Assembly: GCA_903862935.1 (NCBI GenBank)
Contig: CAIOZY010000028.1
Span: 1 to 64,000 of the forward strand
Origin: an uncultured Opitutaceae bacterium
Lineage (GTDB): Bacteria; Verrucomicrobiota; Verrucomicrobiia; Opitutales; Opitutaceae
Direction of reading: 5' to 3'
DNA: 64,000 nucleotides
Shown here: positions 9,092 through 18,424 of the stretch, piece by piece
Layout of the letters: every line of letters begins with the position of its first letter
Position numbering within the stretch: position 1 is the first letter of the stretch
Position numbers and translations under genes: made by a program
Notes under the pieces: model-generated
What the model was told of the DNA's origin: nothing
The model's input: only the letters and a program-made list of their open reading frames with translations
Databases searched by the model: none

Positions 9092-9699
9092 ACGACTCCG
9101 ATCGTACTCTGCCCACGGATGAGGAACACGAGGCTCGCATGCGGGAACTGCAAGCGGGGATGCATGCGCGGATCGCCGCCGCCCGCGAGAAGCGGGACCT
9201 CGTCATCGTCAACACAGGGCCCGGCAAGGGGAAGAGCACTGCGGCATTTGGCCTTCTCGCTCGTAACCTTGGCCACAATCGTCGAAGCGTCGTGATCCAG
9301 TTCGTCAAGGCGGGGGACAATGCGGTGGCTCGAGCACTGCACGGGCCCCTGCTGGAGTGGCACCGCGTCGGCGATGGGTTCACCTGGGACACGCAGAATC
9401 GCTCAGCCGACATCGCGAGTTGCCGCAAAGGATGGGCTCTTGCGTGCGCCGCGCTTCAAGATCCCGATGTCAAATTTGTCCTGCTCGACGAGTTGAACAT
9501 CGTCCTCTCCTACAACTACCTGCCCGTCGCAGAAGTGATTGCCGCGTTAAAGGCGCGCGCCCCGGGCAAGCATGTCGTTATCACCGGCAGAGGCGCGCCT
9601 GAGGAGCTGATCGCCGTAGCCGATCTAGTGACAGAGATGACCGAGGTGAAGCATCCCTTTAAGGCGGGCGTGAAGGCGCAGGTCGGTGTGGAGTTCTAA
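9088..9699 (+). CDS. cobO: Cob(I)yrinic acid a,c-diamide adenosyltransferase
   Basis: LVIVNTGPGKGKSTAAFGLLARNLGH...VLLDELNIVLSYNYLPVAEV...VVITGRGAPEELI. Confidence 0.92.
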   Translation: MNDSDRTLPTDEEHEARMRELQAGMHARIAAAREKRDLVIVNTGPGKGKSTAAFGLLARNLGHNRRSVVIQFVKAGDNAVARALHGPLLEWHRVGDGFTWDTQNRSADIASCRKGWALACAALQDPDVKFVLLDELNIVLSYNYLPVAEVIAALKARAPGKHVVITGRGAPEELIAVADLVTEMTEVKHPFKAGVKAQVGVEF

Positions 9700-9711
9700 C
9701 CAACCGCACGC

Positions 9712-11169
9712 ATGAAGGCCCTCGGCGTCCTCGGCACAGCGTCTGGAGCGGGAAAGTCATGGATGGCCACGGCCCTCTGTGCGTGGCTTCGCGGACAGGG
9801 TGTGCGCGTGGCACCGTTCAAGGCACAGAACATGTCAAACAATGCGTCGGCCACCGTCGAAGGCGGAGAGATGGCCCGCGCACAGGTGGTGCAGGCCGAG
9901 GCTTGCGGCCTGCATCCCACCGTCGAGATGAACCCCCTTCTGCTTAAGCCCAGCGGGGCACAGGGGGCGCAGGTGGTTGTGCGGGGCCAGGCGCAAGGCC
10001 ATCAGAGCGGATCGGACTATTACCGCGACTTTGAGCGGAACTGGCAGACCGTGGCGGACACACTCGACGGCTGGAAGAGCCGTTGCGACGTTCTCGTGCT
10101 CGAGGGGGCGGGCAGCCCCGTCGAGCTCAATCTGATGGATAGCGACCTGGTAAACCTGCGGCCGCTGCGATACCTGGACGGACGTTGGCTGCTTGTCGGT
10201 GACATCGACCGCGGTGGGATTTACGCCCAGCTCTGCGGCACGTGGGCACTACTGCCGGCTGAGGATCGCGCGCGGGGGCTTGGAGCGATCATAAACCGAT
10301 TCCGCGGCGATCTAAGGCTGTTTCCGAACCCAGCGCAATGGCTAGCGCCGCACGCGCCTAGCCTGACCGTGCTCGGCACTGTGCCGCTGCGAGCGGACCT
10401 CCAGCCTGAGGAGGAGGATGGGCTCTTGTCTGGCGACGAGGACCGTGGCTCTGGCGACACGATCGCATGGGTCCGTCTTCCGCATGCGGCTAACCTCACC
10501 GATTGCCAGCCGTGGTGGGCCGATACCGGCGTGCGAACCCGCTGGACCACAGATCCTGTAACGCTGGCCAAGGCGCGGTGTATTGTGCTGCCCGGCACAA
10601 AAAATGCGATTAGCGACATGCGCTGGCTCCGCGCGCGGAGGCTCGACTCAACGATCATCGCGGCGGCCCGAAGCGGGGTGCTTGTGATTGGCGTGTGTGG
10701 TGGCTACCAAATGCTCGGTGAACGGCTGATCGATCCTGCAGGCATCGCGGGTGACGCAGGTGAGGAAGTGGGCCTCGGGCTATTGCCGGTTACGACCCGT
10801 TTCGAGCTGCCGAAGATTGTGCGCCAAGTGCAGGCCAACTGGGCAGGCCAGCGCTGGAAGGCTTACGAGATCCATATGGGTCGAACTACTGCGACGGCAG
10901 CCGTCCCGGCCCTGCAAAGCGTGGAGGCCGCCGACGGAACAACCCAAACCGAAGGCGCCCGCCAAGGTAACGTCTGGGGAACCTATCTACATGGATGGTT
11001 CGAAGGACCGGCCGTGCGCTCCCATGTCGCCGCAGCTGCGGGCCTCACAGCGCACCGAGCCAACCCGCTCCCGTGGAGCGACCAACGCCGCGCAATCTAC
11101 ACCGCGATGGCCGCCCATGTCGCGGCACACGTGAACCTCGATCCCGTCCGCCACTACCTCGGGCTCTAA
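9712..11169 (+). CDS. cobQ: Cobyric acid synthase
   Basis: LGTASGAGKSWMATALC, PFKAQNMSNNA, VVEGAGSP-like VLEGAGSPVELNL, GVCGGYQMLG glutaminase site. Confidence 0.92.
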   Translation: MKALGVLGTASGAGKSWMATALCAWLRGQGVRVAPFKAQNMSNNASATVEGGEMARAQVVQAEACGLHPTVEMNPLLLKPSGAQGAQVVVRGQAQGHQSGSDYYRDFERNWQTVADTLDGWKSRCDVLVLEGAGSPVELNLMDSDLVNLRPLRYLDGRWLLVGDIDRGGIYAQLCGTWALLPAEDRARGLGAIINRFRGDLRLFPNPAQWLAPHAPSLTVLGTVPLRADLQPEEEDGLLSGDEDRGSGDTIAWVRLPHAANLTDCQPWWADTGVRTRWTTDPVTLAKARCIVLPGTKNAISDMRWLRARRLDSTIIAAARSGVLVIGVCGGYQMLGERLIDPAGIAGDAGEEVGLGLLPVTTRFELPKIVRQVQANWAGQRWKAYEIHMGRTTATAAVPALQSVEAADGTTQTEGARQGNVWGTYLHGWFEGPAVRSHVAAAAGLTAHRANPLPWSDQRRAIYTAMAAHVAAHVNLDPVRHYLGL

Positions 11170-11204
11170 GCGTACGGATCCCTGCTCAGCCGGGGGTTCG
11201 GTTG

Positions 11205-12242
11205 TTAGCGTGACAAAAGCCAGCCGACCGCGAAGGTGATGAGCGTGGCGAGGATCAGCAGCAGGTAGCAGCGCCGAATGTCGCGGGGTTCCGCCCCCTC
11301 CGGATCTGGCGGATCGCCGAGCCACAGGTCGCACACTTGAACACCGTTCTTATAGATGGGACCGACGAGGCGCACTCCCAAGGCCCCGGCCATGGTCGTC
11401 TCGGGCCAGCCGCTGTTAGGGCCCGGGACGAGAGCATGACCCGCGAGGCCGACACGCCACGCCTTCCGCCCGTGAAACCCAGGCAGCGCCATCGCTAGCG
11501 CTGTGAGCAGAAGAAAACTACCCCGCGCCACAAGATAGTTAGCCGCGTCGTCCAGCCGTGCGCCGCACCATCCGAACCGCATGTAACGCTCCGATTTGTA
11601 GCCCACCATGCTGTCCATCGTGCTGACAACCTTGTAGAGTACCGCGGCAAGCGGACCGAAAGCTAGGGCAAACACAAGGGGGGAGAGAACGCCGTCGACA
11701 AGGTTCTCAGCTAGGCTCTCGATAGCTCCGCGGCCACAGGCGCGCAGATCCATGCGGTCCGTGTCACGCCCGACCAGCATGGCGATCGCCGACCGCGCGG
11801 TGGGCAAATCACTCCGCTCTATGGCGCGAGCGATGCGTTCACCGTGGGCGATGAGATCGCGCAGTGCGATGCAGGCCCACAGGACCGCACCCGCCATTGC
11901 ATGAAAAACAAATACGTGAAGCGCACGGGCTGCGGCAAGCAGGCAAAAGGTCAGTGGGAGCACTGTGGCCGTCAGTAGAAAGAACAACAGGATGCCGCCT
12001 CCATAGCCGTTCCAGCCCGTTCGAAAAAGCCATTGTTCCAGCCACGCGAGCCACCGCCCCAGCAAACGGATTGGGTGCCAACGAAAAACCGGATCGCCGA
12101 TCAGAGCGTCGATCCCTAACGCGATGGCAGACCAGAGGACGAACTGAGGGGCGCAACAGCCGGTCAGTTCAGTCCAAGTTCCGGCAATCGCCGTCGTTAG
12201 GGCAGACATGCAGGGAAGCGCTGCGGGGTTCAGTTGGCCCAC
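11205..12242 (-). CDS. cbiB: Adenosylcobinamide-phosphate synthase (CobD/CbiB family)
   Basis: ALIGDPVFRWHPIRLLGRWLAWLE, ESLAENLVDGVLSPL, KVVSTMDSMVGYKSERYMRFG. Confidence 0.88.
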   Translation of the reverse strand: MGQLNPAALPCMSALTTAIAGTWTELTGCCAPQFVLWSAIALGIDALIGDPVFRWHPIRLLGRWLAWLEQWLFRTGWNGYGGGILLFFLLTATVLPLTFCLLAAARALHVFVFHAMAGAVLWACIALRDLIAHGERIARAIERSDLPTARSAIAMLVGRDTDRMDLRACGRGAIESLAENLVDGVLSPLVFALAFGPLAAVLYKVVSTMDSMVGYKSERYMRFGWCGARLDDAANYLVARGSFLLLTALAMALPGFHGRKAWRVGLAGHALVPGPNSGWPETTMAGALGVRLVGPIYKNGVQVCDLWLGDPPDPEGAEPRDIRRCYLLLILATLITFAVGWLLSR

Positions 12243-13513
12243 TTGCGCTGCCAGCCAAGCGCCACCGCACTTTGTGCCAGCGCCACCGCCGTGTCGATCA
12301 CGGCAGCCGGCTCTTTACCCAGTTCGGTCGGCAGCTGCGGGATCAGGTCGCGCCGAAATGCAGCAAACTCGTCGGGCCGGTTCGCCAGGCCAGCAGCCAT
12401 CAACGCTGCCTGGTGCAGCAGGCTCTCTCGCGCCGACGACGCGCCGAGCGTGCCCGCAAGCACACGGTCCAACACGGTTGCATAGGCATAGCAGGCCGCG
12501 GCCAGCTGCGGCTCATAGACCACCGGTTTCCAATTGCCCTTCAGCAACTGAAACTCCCGCTCCGAGAGCAACCGCTCCTGGGCCAATTTGAATGCTTCCT
12601 CTGTGAGACCGAATCGACCCAGCGCGTGGAATAACGAGCGCGTGTAGCTAGGTTCGAGGCCGTTTTGCCACCGGAGGGCTTCCAACGTCGCCTCGCGAAC
12701 AGCCCGGCCTACCAGTTCTCCCGCTTTTGTGTGATGGCCCGTCCAAGTTCGTCGCGGGGTACCCTCCTGCGGAGCGGCGATGGCGAACTGATCGGTGCCC
12801 GTGCCGGTGGCCAGCCGCCAGGAACTCATGCTCCCCACCGCAAGCTCGAGCAGCGCGCTCGTCTTGCCCTCGGTCATGGTAACAACCGCGCGCGCGAGTG
12901 CGCTGTCCGTCAACGGCGCGGAAAAAAACAACAGGGTGTTGATCGTGCCGCCGTGGGTGCCGGCGGGCTTGGCTGCCGATCCCGGGGGGCTTGTCCGCAC
13001 CCACATGCCATCCCTCTCGTCATAGTGGGCAGGATCCCCTGCGGAGCCGGCGTTCCCTGTCACACCTCCCGTGACGATCGCTGTAACTTCCAGATCATCC
13101 CATCGGTGGGTGACGAGCCCAAAATATTGCATCGTGGCTGCTGTTCCCATCAGCGCGGTCTGCGCCGGATCGAGACCCAGCTCCTCGCACACCAGCCGAT
13201 GGTAGCCGTCCTGCCCTAGCGACGTGACCAGATTGAAACGCTCCTGGTGCTTCACCGGTTCGCAGCTCTGGTGATTCACCAGATATCGTAGGTCTCCGCG
13301 CAGGCCGCCGTTGACATGGCTCGTGCTGAGCACCCGGGCCGGCACAAGCAGCTCGGCAATTACGTGGCGCTGAGAGCGTCGCACCTTTACAAACGGGGAG
13401 CTAAATAGCGGCAGGTCCGACCGGATCCGCTCAGCTGCGGGTGAGGAAGCGTCACCTTGAGCCGCGTCTCGAGTTTCAGAGTCGGTCGGACGCTGGGGAC
13501 TACCGATAGGCAT
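12230..13513 (-). CDS. cbiZ: Adenosylcobinamide amidohydrolase CbiZ with C-terminal extension
   Basis: LMGTAATMQYFGLVTHRWDDLEVTAIVTGGVTGNAGSAGDPA and TGHHTKAGELVGRAVREATLEAL. About 140 further residues follow the CbiZ-like region. Confidence 0.8.
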   Translation of the reverse strand: MPIGSPQRPTDSETRDAAQGDASSPAAERIRSDLPLFSSPFVKVRRSQRHVIAELLVPARVLSTSHVNGGLRGDLRYLVNHQSCEPVKHQERFNLVTSLGQDGYHRLVCEELGLDPAQTALMGTAATMQYFGLVTHRWDDLEVTAIVTGGVTGNAGSAGDPAHYDERDGMWVRTSPPGSAAKPAGTHGGTINTLLFFSAPLTDSALARAVVTMTEGKTSALLELAVGSMSSWRLATGTGTDQFAIAAPQEGTPRRTWTGHHTKAGELVGRAVREATLEALRWQNGLEPSYTRSLFHALGRFGLTEEAFKLAQERLLSEREFQLLKGNWKPVVYEPQLAAACYAYATVLDRVLAGTLGASSARESLLHQAALMAAGLANRPDEFAAFRRDLIPQLPTELGKEPAAVIDTAVALAQSAVALGWQRKWAN

Positions 13514-13818
13514 GGTAATGTTGCCTATCCCACCGTGAAAACGGGCTGTAGCAACAAAATCCGCAGTTTGTCGCTCCCCGCAGGCAATAACCCTGAGTAC
13601 TGAGTTTTGATACTCAATGGATAAGGCAATTTTGAGCCCAGGATTGGACTCAATTGCCGTGATTTCGAACGCGTCTTATTGACGGTCGCCGTTCTTAACC
13701 ACGCATAGGCTAAACCTGAGCGAAACTGCGACTCAGTTTCCCGCTACTCCTGAACCAATCTGCGTTCATTGCTGGTCTGCAGCTTCTCCCTCATCTGAAA
13801 GCTCCCGATTTCCATCTT

Positions 13819-13844
13819 CCGTCATTCTTACCCACTAACAGTTG
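13819..13844. repeat. Right copy of the short imperfect repeat flanking the cobalamin locus
   Basis: CCGTCATTCTTACCCACTAACAGTTG; compare 3780-3804. Confidence 0.5.
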
Positions 13845-14033
13845 TCCGCGGAGTAGATCGCAGCTGAAACGGGAGCTGAGATCCCCTGTAAAACGGCCTC
13901 CCAGCTCTTGTCGGAACGACGGTTAGCTTTCCCACCGACTTGAACACGGCTCCTTAGCGGTCTTGGGCTACCCAGACGACTATCGACAATATTCTGAAGC
14001 CTTGGATATTTGGTGCGTGGAGGTGGATCCGCA

Positions 14034-15605
14034 ATGAATCGACGCGAGTTCTTGAAATTGGGCGGTGGTGCCTTGCTGGCTTCACAGACCTGCCGTGCGC
14101 TCGCGCTGACGACCCCCACAGAGAAGGCCCCAAAATTCACAACGACCAACACCCGTTGGCAAGCCGCCTACGACGGAGCGCTGGCCGTTCTCGCTGGCAA
14201 TGTGCAGGAACTGCCAGGATACAAACAGCCGGTGCTTATCGAAGGCTTGGGCTACACCGGCATCTGGATGGAATGCGGGCCCCACGAGGCCCTGGTTTAT
14301 CGGAAGTTTCGGCCCGATGTGGCCCGCAACAGCCACGTCATTTTCTTTGCGTTGCAATGCGGGGATGGACAGCTCCCGGCGAACATCAAAGTCTCCGAGA
14401 CGGGCTACGGCCAGATTCAAATGGGGGTGCCCTTGGCCTCCACCGCCTTGGAGCTCGCGCGGGCCACAAAGGATGACGAGCTGCTGCACACCGCCTACCA
14501 TGCCTGCTCCCGTTGGGACAAGTGGCTGGTCCGCAACCGCAATACCCGCGGGACTGGTCTCATTGAAGGCGTCTGCACCTACGACACAGGAAACGACAAC
14601 AGTCCGCGCTGGTGGGGCGTTCCCAATCAGTGCCCAGATCGGGACGCCAAACGATATCCGCCTCTAACCTCCCTACCGCGGCTCTGTCCTGACCTCTCCG
14701 CGACCGCCTACGGGGCAAGGCTCGCTTTGGCGGGTATGGCAATGGAGCTCGGGAAAAACGGGGAGGCTGACCGATGGACCGAGAGCGCCGAGAAGCTGCG
14801 CCGTTTGGTCCTGACCAGATTATACGTGCCGGACGACGCCGCATTCTACGATCTGGACGCCAAGGATCGCTTTGTGAGGGTCCGTAGCGAGATCATCACG
14901 CGCATGTGCGCCGAGCACCTGCCGAATCAGGCGCTCTTTGACGAGCTGTGGGCACGGCAGATCCACAACCCTGCGGCATTCTGGGCTCCATTTCCCCTGC
15001 CCTCAGTTGCGCTCGACGACCCGCTTTTTGTGCACCCGCCACCGCGGAACTCCTGGGGCGGGGCAGCCCAGGCCCTGACTGCCTTGAGGGCCGGCCGCTG
15101 GTTTGACTATTATGGACGCTCAGCGGAGTTCGGCGCCTTGATGAATCTGTGGTGCGGGGCGATCCAGCGCGACATGACCTTCCGTCAGCAAGTCGATCCG
15201 CTCGATGGGACCTTTACCCGGGACGACGCGCCCAATTATTCACCCTGTGCGTTGGTGATGCTCGACTATACGTGGCGGCTAGCCGGCGTCTGTGAGGACC
15301 CGGAAGGGTTGCACTGGAACATCCGGCCTCGGCATCCTGCAGCCGAATCCGCCCTCTTTTCCGTGCAGACTGATGAGGGGAAGGAGGCCGTCCTGCATTA
15401 CCACGCCCAGGGAGCCGAATTTTCGCTCGGAGGTAAATTGCTCGGCCAAATGGAGTCCGGCACGGTGCGGATTATCACCGATAAGAAAGGCCACCCTCAG
15501 GCGTTGCTCGGCATCGACGAACAGGTGCAGCACGTTGCGTTTCGGGTGCCGGGCCAGACCCCGCGCCTATTCACGATCCAACCGAATCAGCGGATTGCCC
15601 TCTAG
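14034..15605 (+). CDS. Tat-exported MGH1/GH63-like (six-hairpin) glycosidase family protein
   Basis: MNRREFLKLGGGALLASQT (Tat-like signal); alpha-helical glycosidase-like segments (DNSPRWWGVPNQ, RNSWGGAAQALTALRAGRW). Confidence 0.6.
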   Translation: MNRREFLKLGGGALLASQTCRALALTTPTEKAPKFTTTNTRWQAAYDGALAVLAGNVQELPGYKQPVLIEGLGYTGIWMECGPHEALVYRKFRPDVARNSHVIFFALQCGDGQLPANIKVSETGYGQIQMGVPLASTALELARATKDDELLHTAYHACSRWDKWLVRNRNTRGTGLIEGVCTYDTGNDNSPRWWGVPNQCPDRDAKRYPPLTSLPRLCPDLSATAYGARLALAGMAMELGKNGEADRWTESAEKLRRLVLTRLYVPDDAAFYDLDAKDRFVRVRSEIITRMCAEHLPNQALFDELWARQIHNPAAFWAPFPLPSVALDDPLFVHPPPRNSWGGAAQALTALRAGRWFDYYGRSAEFGALMNLWCGAIQRDMTFRQQVDPLDGTFTRDDAPNYSPCALVMLDYTWRLAGVCEDPEGLHWNIRPRHPAAESALFSVQTDEGKEAVLHYHAQGAEFSLGGKLLGQMESGTVRIITDKKGHPQALLGIDEQVQHVAFRVPGQTPRLFTIQPNQRIAL

Positions 15606-15665
15606 GGGTTGCCGGTTTCGAGCAATCGGGCCGCCCTTATCGCCGACTCGACCTGGGGTTGGTGT

Positions 15666-16052
15666 GCCTACTCGGCCACCTGAACGAGGTGAACTTGTAG
15701 AGCATCACCCGTGTGCGGGAATGATCAACGCAAACGGGTCTTTGCTCGGATCCAGCAGGTCAGCAAGATCTCTCTGCCGCCAGAGGTCGCGCACACGCAG
15801 TTTGGATCTGAAACCGAGGTATCGAAACTTGTTGAACAAAACGTTCTGCACGGTGGAGTCGCGATTGAAGAATCCGAGGACCAGGGATCCGGGACGTACC
15901 CCGAATATCGCCGGGCCATTGACCCGCGGCATCATGGGTGGAAGAGGTGTTAAGACCTCCTCCTCAGTACTTCCTATGGCACAAACCGAGCAGATTAGGC
16001 TCAGGAAGATCGCAGGGACAAACGACCGCGGGCCTGATCGTGTGATCTTCAT
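15666..16052 (-). pseudogene. Remnant of an alpha-galactosidase (GH27-type), internal deletion plus frameshift
   Basis: Signal peptide, then NGPAIFGVRPGS (N-terminal-type motif) joined directly to LVLGFFNRDSTVQNVLFNKF...LRVRDLWRQRDL...IPAHG (C-terminal-type motifs). One missing G after PAHG shifts the frame; the alternate frame reads VMLYKFTSF. Confidence 0.65.
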
Positions 16053-16464
16053 TGTGGTACGTGATAGACTGGTGACGAATCAGAATGTCCGCCGAAGGCG
16101 GGTTGATTCGCTAGGGGAACTCTTGCGCAGGCCCGAAAGGCGGAATCGGATTCGGGTCGCCCATCTCATTGAGTCATTATTGTCGGCAATCCTAACGCCG
16201 CTTACTTACCAGCACTCCACGGTGCCGGTCATTTGGTCCGCGAATTTCTCTCCCTTGTGTGTATATTATGGCGGGGCCGTTTGCGCTGGGATTTCATCCG
16301 GTCCACATTCCCGTGAGACTGGTTAATCCTAGACAAAATGATCATCGAAGACTGCGCGGCATTGTCCTTGGGCAGCTTAGCCGTTTAAAGACTGCACGCC
16401 AGATCCGCGGGCCGTCGGTTCCTCTCTCGGTGAGCCGTTTGCCATCAGCATAGCAGAAAATTTT

Positions 16465-16929
16465 ATGCAACCAATCGACGGCTATTTTCTTGTTACCCCA
16501 GAGAACCATTCATGGAAGTTCGCAAATCCCATGAAGATACCCTTCACGGACCTCCTGGAGCATACCAAGAGCGAGAATCTCGGCGCCCGGCTCTGGCGTT
16601 TTCCACCCAAAAGCGCGAACACGCTCCACAAGCACGTTAAGGCCGAGGAACTCTACTTTGTCCTTGAGGGTGTCGGGCGCATCCGCGTCGGGGAGGAGAC
16701 GCTCACGGTGCCGAGGTATGGCAGTGTGCTCGTCGGACCCCAGACGATGCGGCAGGTCTTTAACGACACGGACACCGAGGTGCTTTGGCTGATCATCGGC
16801 GCACCCGAAACGGAACTCGGGCCGGGCGAGAAGTTCGATATCAGGCTCTTTTGGCCTACCAATCCGAAACAGTTGCCGAAGGAGCTCGACGGGGCGGTCT
16901 GGCCGCCAAAGGAGAATGGCTCGATCTAG
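16465..16929 (+). CDS. Cupin-domain protein
   Basis: HKHVKAEELYFVLEGVGRIRVGEETLTVPRYGSVLVGP. Confidence 0.85.
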   Translation: MQPIDGYFLVTPENHSWKFANPMKIPFTDLLEHTKSENLGARLWRFPPKSANTLHKHVKAEELYFVLEGVGRIRVGEETLTVPRYGSVLVGPQTMRQVFNDTDTEVLWLIIGAPETELGPGEKFDIRLFWPTNPKQLPKELDGAVWPPKENGSI

Positions 16930-17096
16930 GACGATCCGCCACTGACCGGGTGGCAGACTCGCACCCATCACCGTGCTCCTTTGGGTGGCGCAGGGAGCGG
17001 CCATGGGTAGCGCCATGCAAGGCAACTGAAAGGCATCCCGGGCCTCCGAGGTTTGCGGTGCTAACCGCAGAGTGTCCCCGGCTTGTTGACCCTAGC

Positions 17097-17744
17097 TCAG
17101 GCGCTTAGCTCAGCCACCGAGGCCAAATAGCCCTTCGCCGCCTCGGTTGCGCTGCTCGCCGAGCAGTTCAAGTCGCGCAATAGCCCGTCTCGCAGGCCGT
17201 AGATCCAGCCGTGAACGGTCAACTCCTGTCCGCGTTGCCAAGCATCGCGGACAATCGAGGTGTGACAGACGTTCGAGGCCTGCTCGATGACGTTGAACTC
17301 GCACAGCCGCGCACTGCGCGCCGTCTCGTCGGGAAGCCGGCAGAGGCAGGCATCATGCTTCTCCCGCACATCCTCGACGTGCCGGAGCCAGTTGTCGGCC
17401 AGCCCCACCCGCTCGCAGCGCAGCGCCGCCCTCACGCCGCCGCAGCCGTAGTGCCCGACTACCATAATGTGCCTCACCTTCAGCACATCGACCGCGAACT
17501 GAATCACGCTCAGACAGTTTAGGTCGGTGTGCACGACCACATTAGCGATGTTGCGGTGGACAAAGACCTCGCCCGGGAGCAAGCCGATGATCTCGTTGGC
17601 GGGAACGCGACTGTCGGAGCACCCGATCCAAAGGTATCTCGGGTTCTGCTGATGCGACAGCTTTAGGAAAAACTCCGGGTCCCGCCGTTTGATGGCGTCT
17701 GCCCAGGACTTGTTCTGCGCAAAGAGGTGGTCGAGCGTTTCCAT
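17097..17744 (-). CDS. can: Beta-class carbonic anhydrase
   Basis: WIGCSDSRVPANEIIGLLPGEVFVHRNIANVV and VVGHYGCGGVRAAL. Confidence 0.95.
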   Translation of the reverse strand: METLDHLFAQNKSWADAIKRRDPEFFLKLSHQQNPRYLWIGCSDSRVPANEIIGLLPGEVFVHRNIANVVVHTDLNCLSVIQFAVDVLKVRHIMVVGHYGCGGVRAALRCERVGLADNWLRHVEDVREKHDACLCRLPDETARSARLCEFNVIEQASNVCHTSIVRDAWQRGQELTVHGWIYGLRDGLLRDLNCSASSATEAAKGYLASVAELSA

Positions 17745-17858
17745 GGAGCGCTATATTCTGAACTCAACCCAAGATATCCACGCCAGTTTCCGGGCGCAAC
17801 AAGAGCACCGTGAATTGGCGCATATATCTATAGTCGGCCAAGATGGGCCCATCGCGAC

Positions 17859-18422
17859 CTAGAACCGTCGATAGACAAAGTTGACCGCAAGGAGCATGGC
17901 GGGGGTTCCCCCCCGGTTGTGGAAGCGGTGGCGTCGGCGTGAATCGAGGTAGGCCGAGCCGCCGGCCTTGAGAGCATGCCGCCGGCGTTCGTACTCGATC
18001 TCGATCTCCCCCTTCACGACGTAAAGAAATTCCTCCCCGTCGTGGCGGAAATATGCGGTGGTTCCCCGCGGCACCCGCATTAGGAAAGGAGACAGGTACT
18101 TGTTCCGGTACGAGCGCAGCAGCGGCAGGAAATGGTACCCGCCTAGCTTCTCCGCAGCCTGCCAGTCCGCCTCGTCAGGCTTGTGGATTTCTATGTTCGC
18201 AGATGAGGAACCGCCCTCCCGGGGCTGCAGGAGCTCCCCCACGTCCGCCCCCAGGGCGGCCGCAAGGGCCTGCAGCGTCGAAAAGGTCGGCGGCTGGGCG
18301 GAGTGCTCGATCTTGGAAAGATATCCTTTCGTGATGCCCGCGGCGATCGCTAGAGCCGGCAGGGTCAGGCCGCGGCTTTGGCGCAGCGCGCGCAGCCTCG
18401 GGCCGAACGGGGAGGAGGGCAT
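17859..18422 (-). CDS. XRE-family transcriptional regulator with C-terminal cupin domain
   Basis: LRALRQSRGLTLPALAIAAGITKGYLSKIEHSAQPPTFSTLQALAAAL HTH plus YFRHDGEEFLYVVKGEIEIEYE cupin. Start set at 18422 (MPSSPFG). Confidence 0.88.
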   Translation of the reverse strand: MPSSPFGPRLRALRQSRGLTLPALAIAAGITKGYLSKIEHSAQPPTFSTLQALAAALGADVGELLQPREGGSSSANIEIHKPDEADWQAAEKLGGYHFLPLLRSYRNKYLSPFLMRVPRGTTAYFRHDGEEFLYVVKGEIEIEYERRRHALKAGGSAYLDSRRRHRFHNRGGTPAMLLAVNFVYRRF

Positions 18423-18424
18423 GT

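Noticed and set aside
13594-13616. TGAGTA-N11-TACTCA inverted repeat upstream of cbiZ
   Set aside because: Only 6-bp arms in a region with several ACTCA/GAGT words; not distinguishable from chance.
15292-16326. 344-aa plus-strand ORF spanning the 3' end of the glycosidase gene and the GH27 relic
   Set aside because: Arg/Ser/Pro-rich, crosses two unrelated features in an alternate frame.
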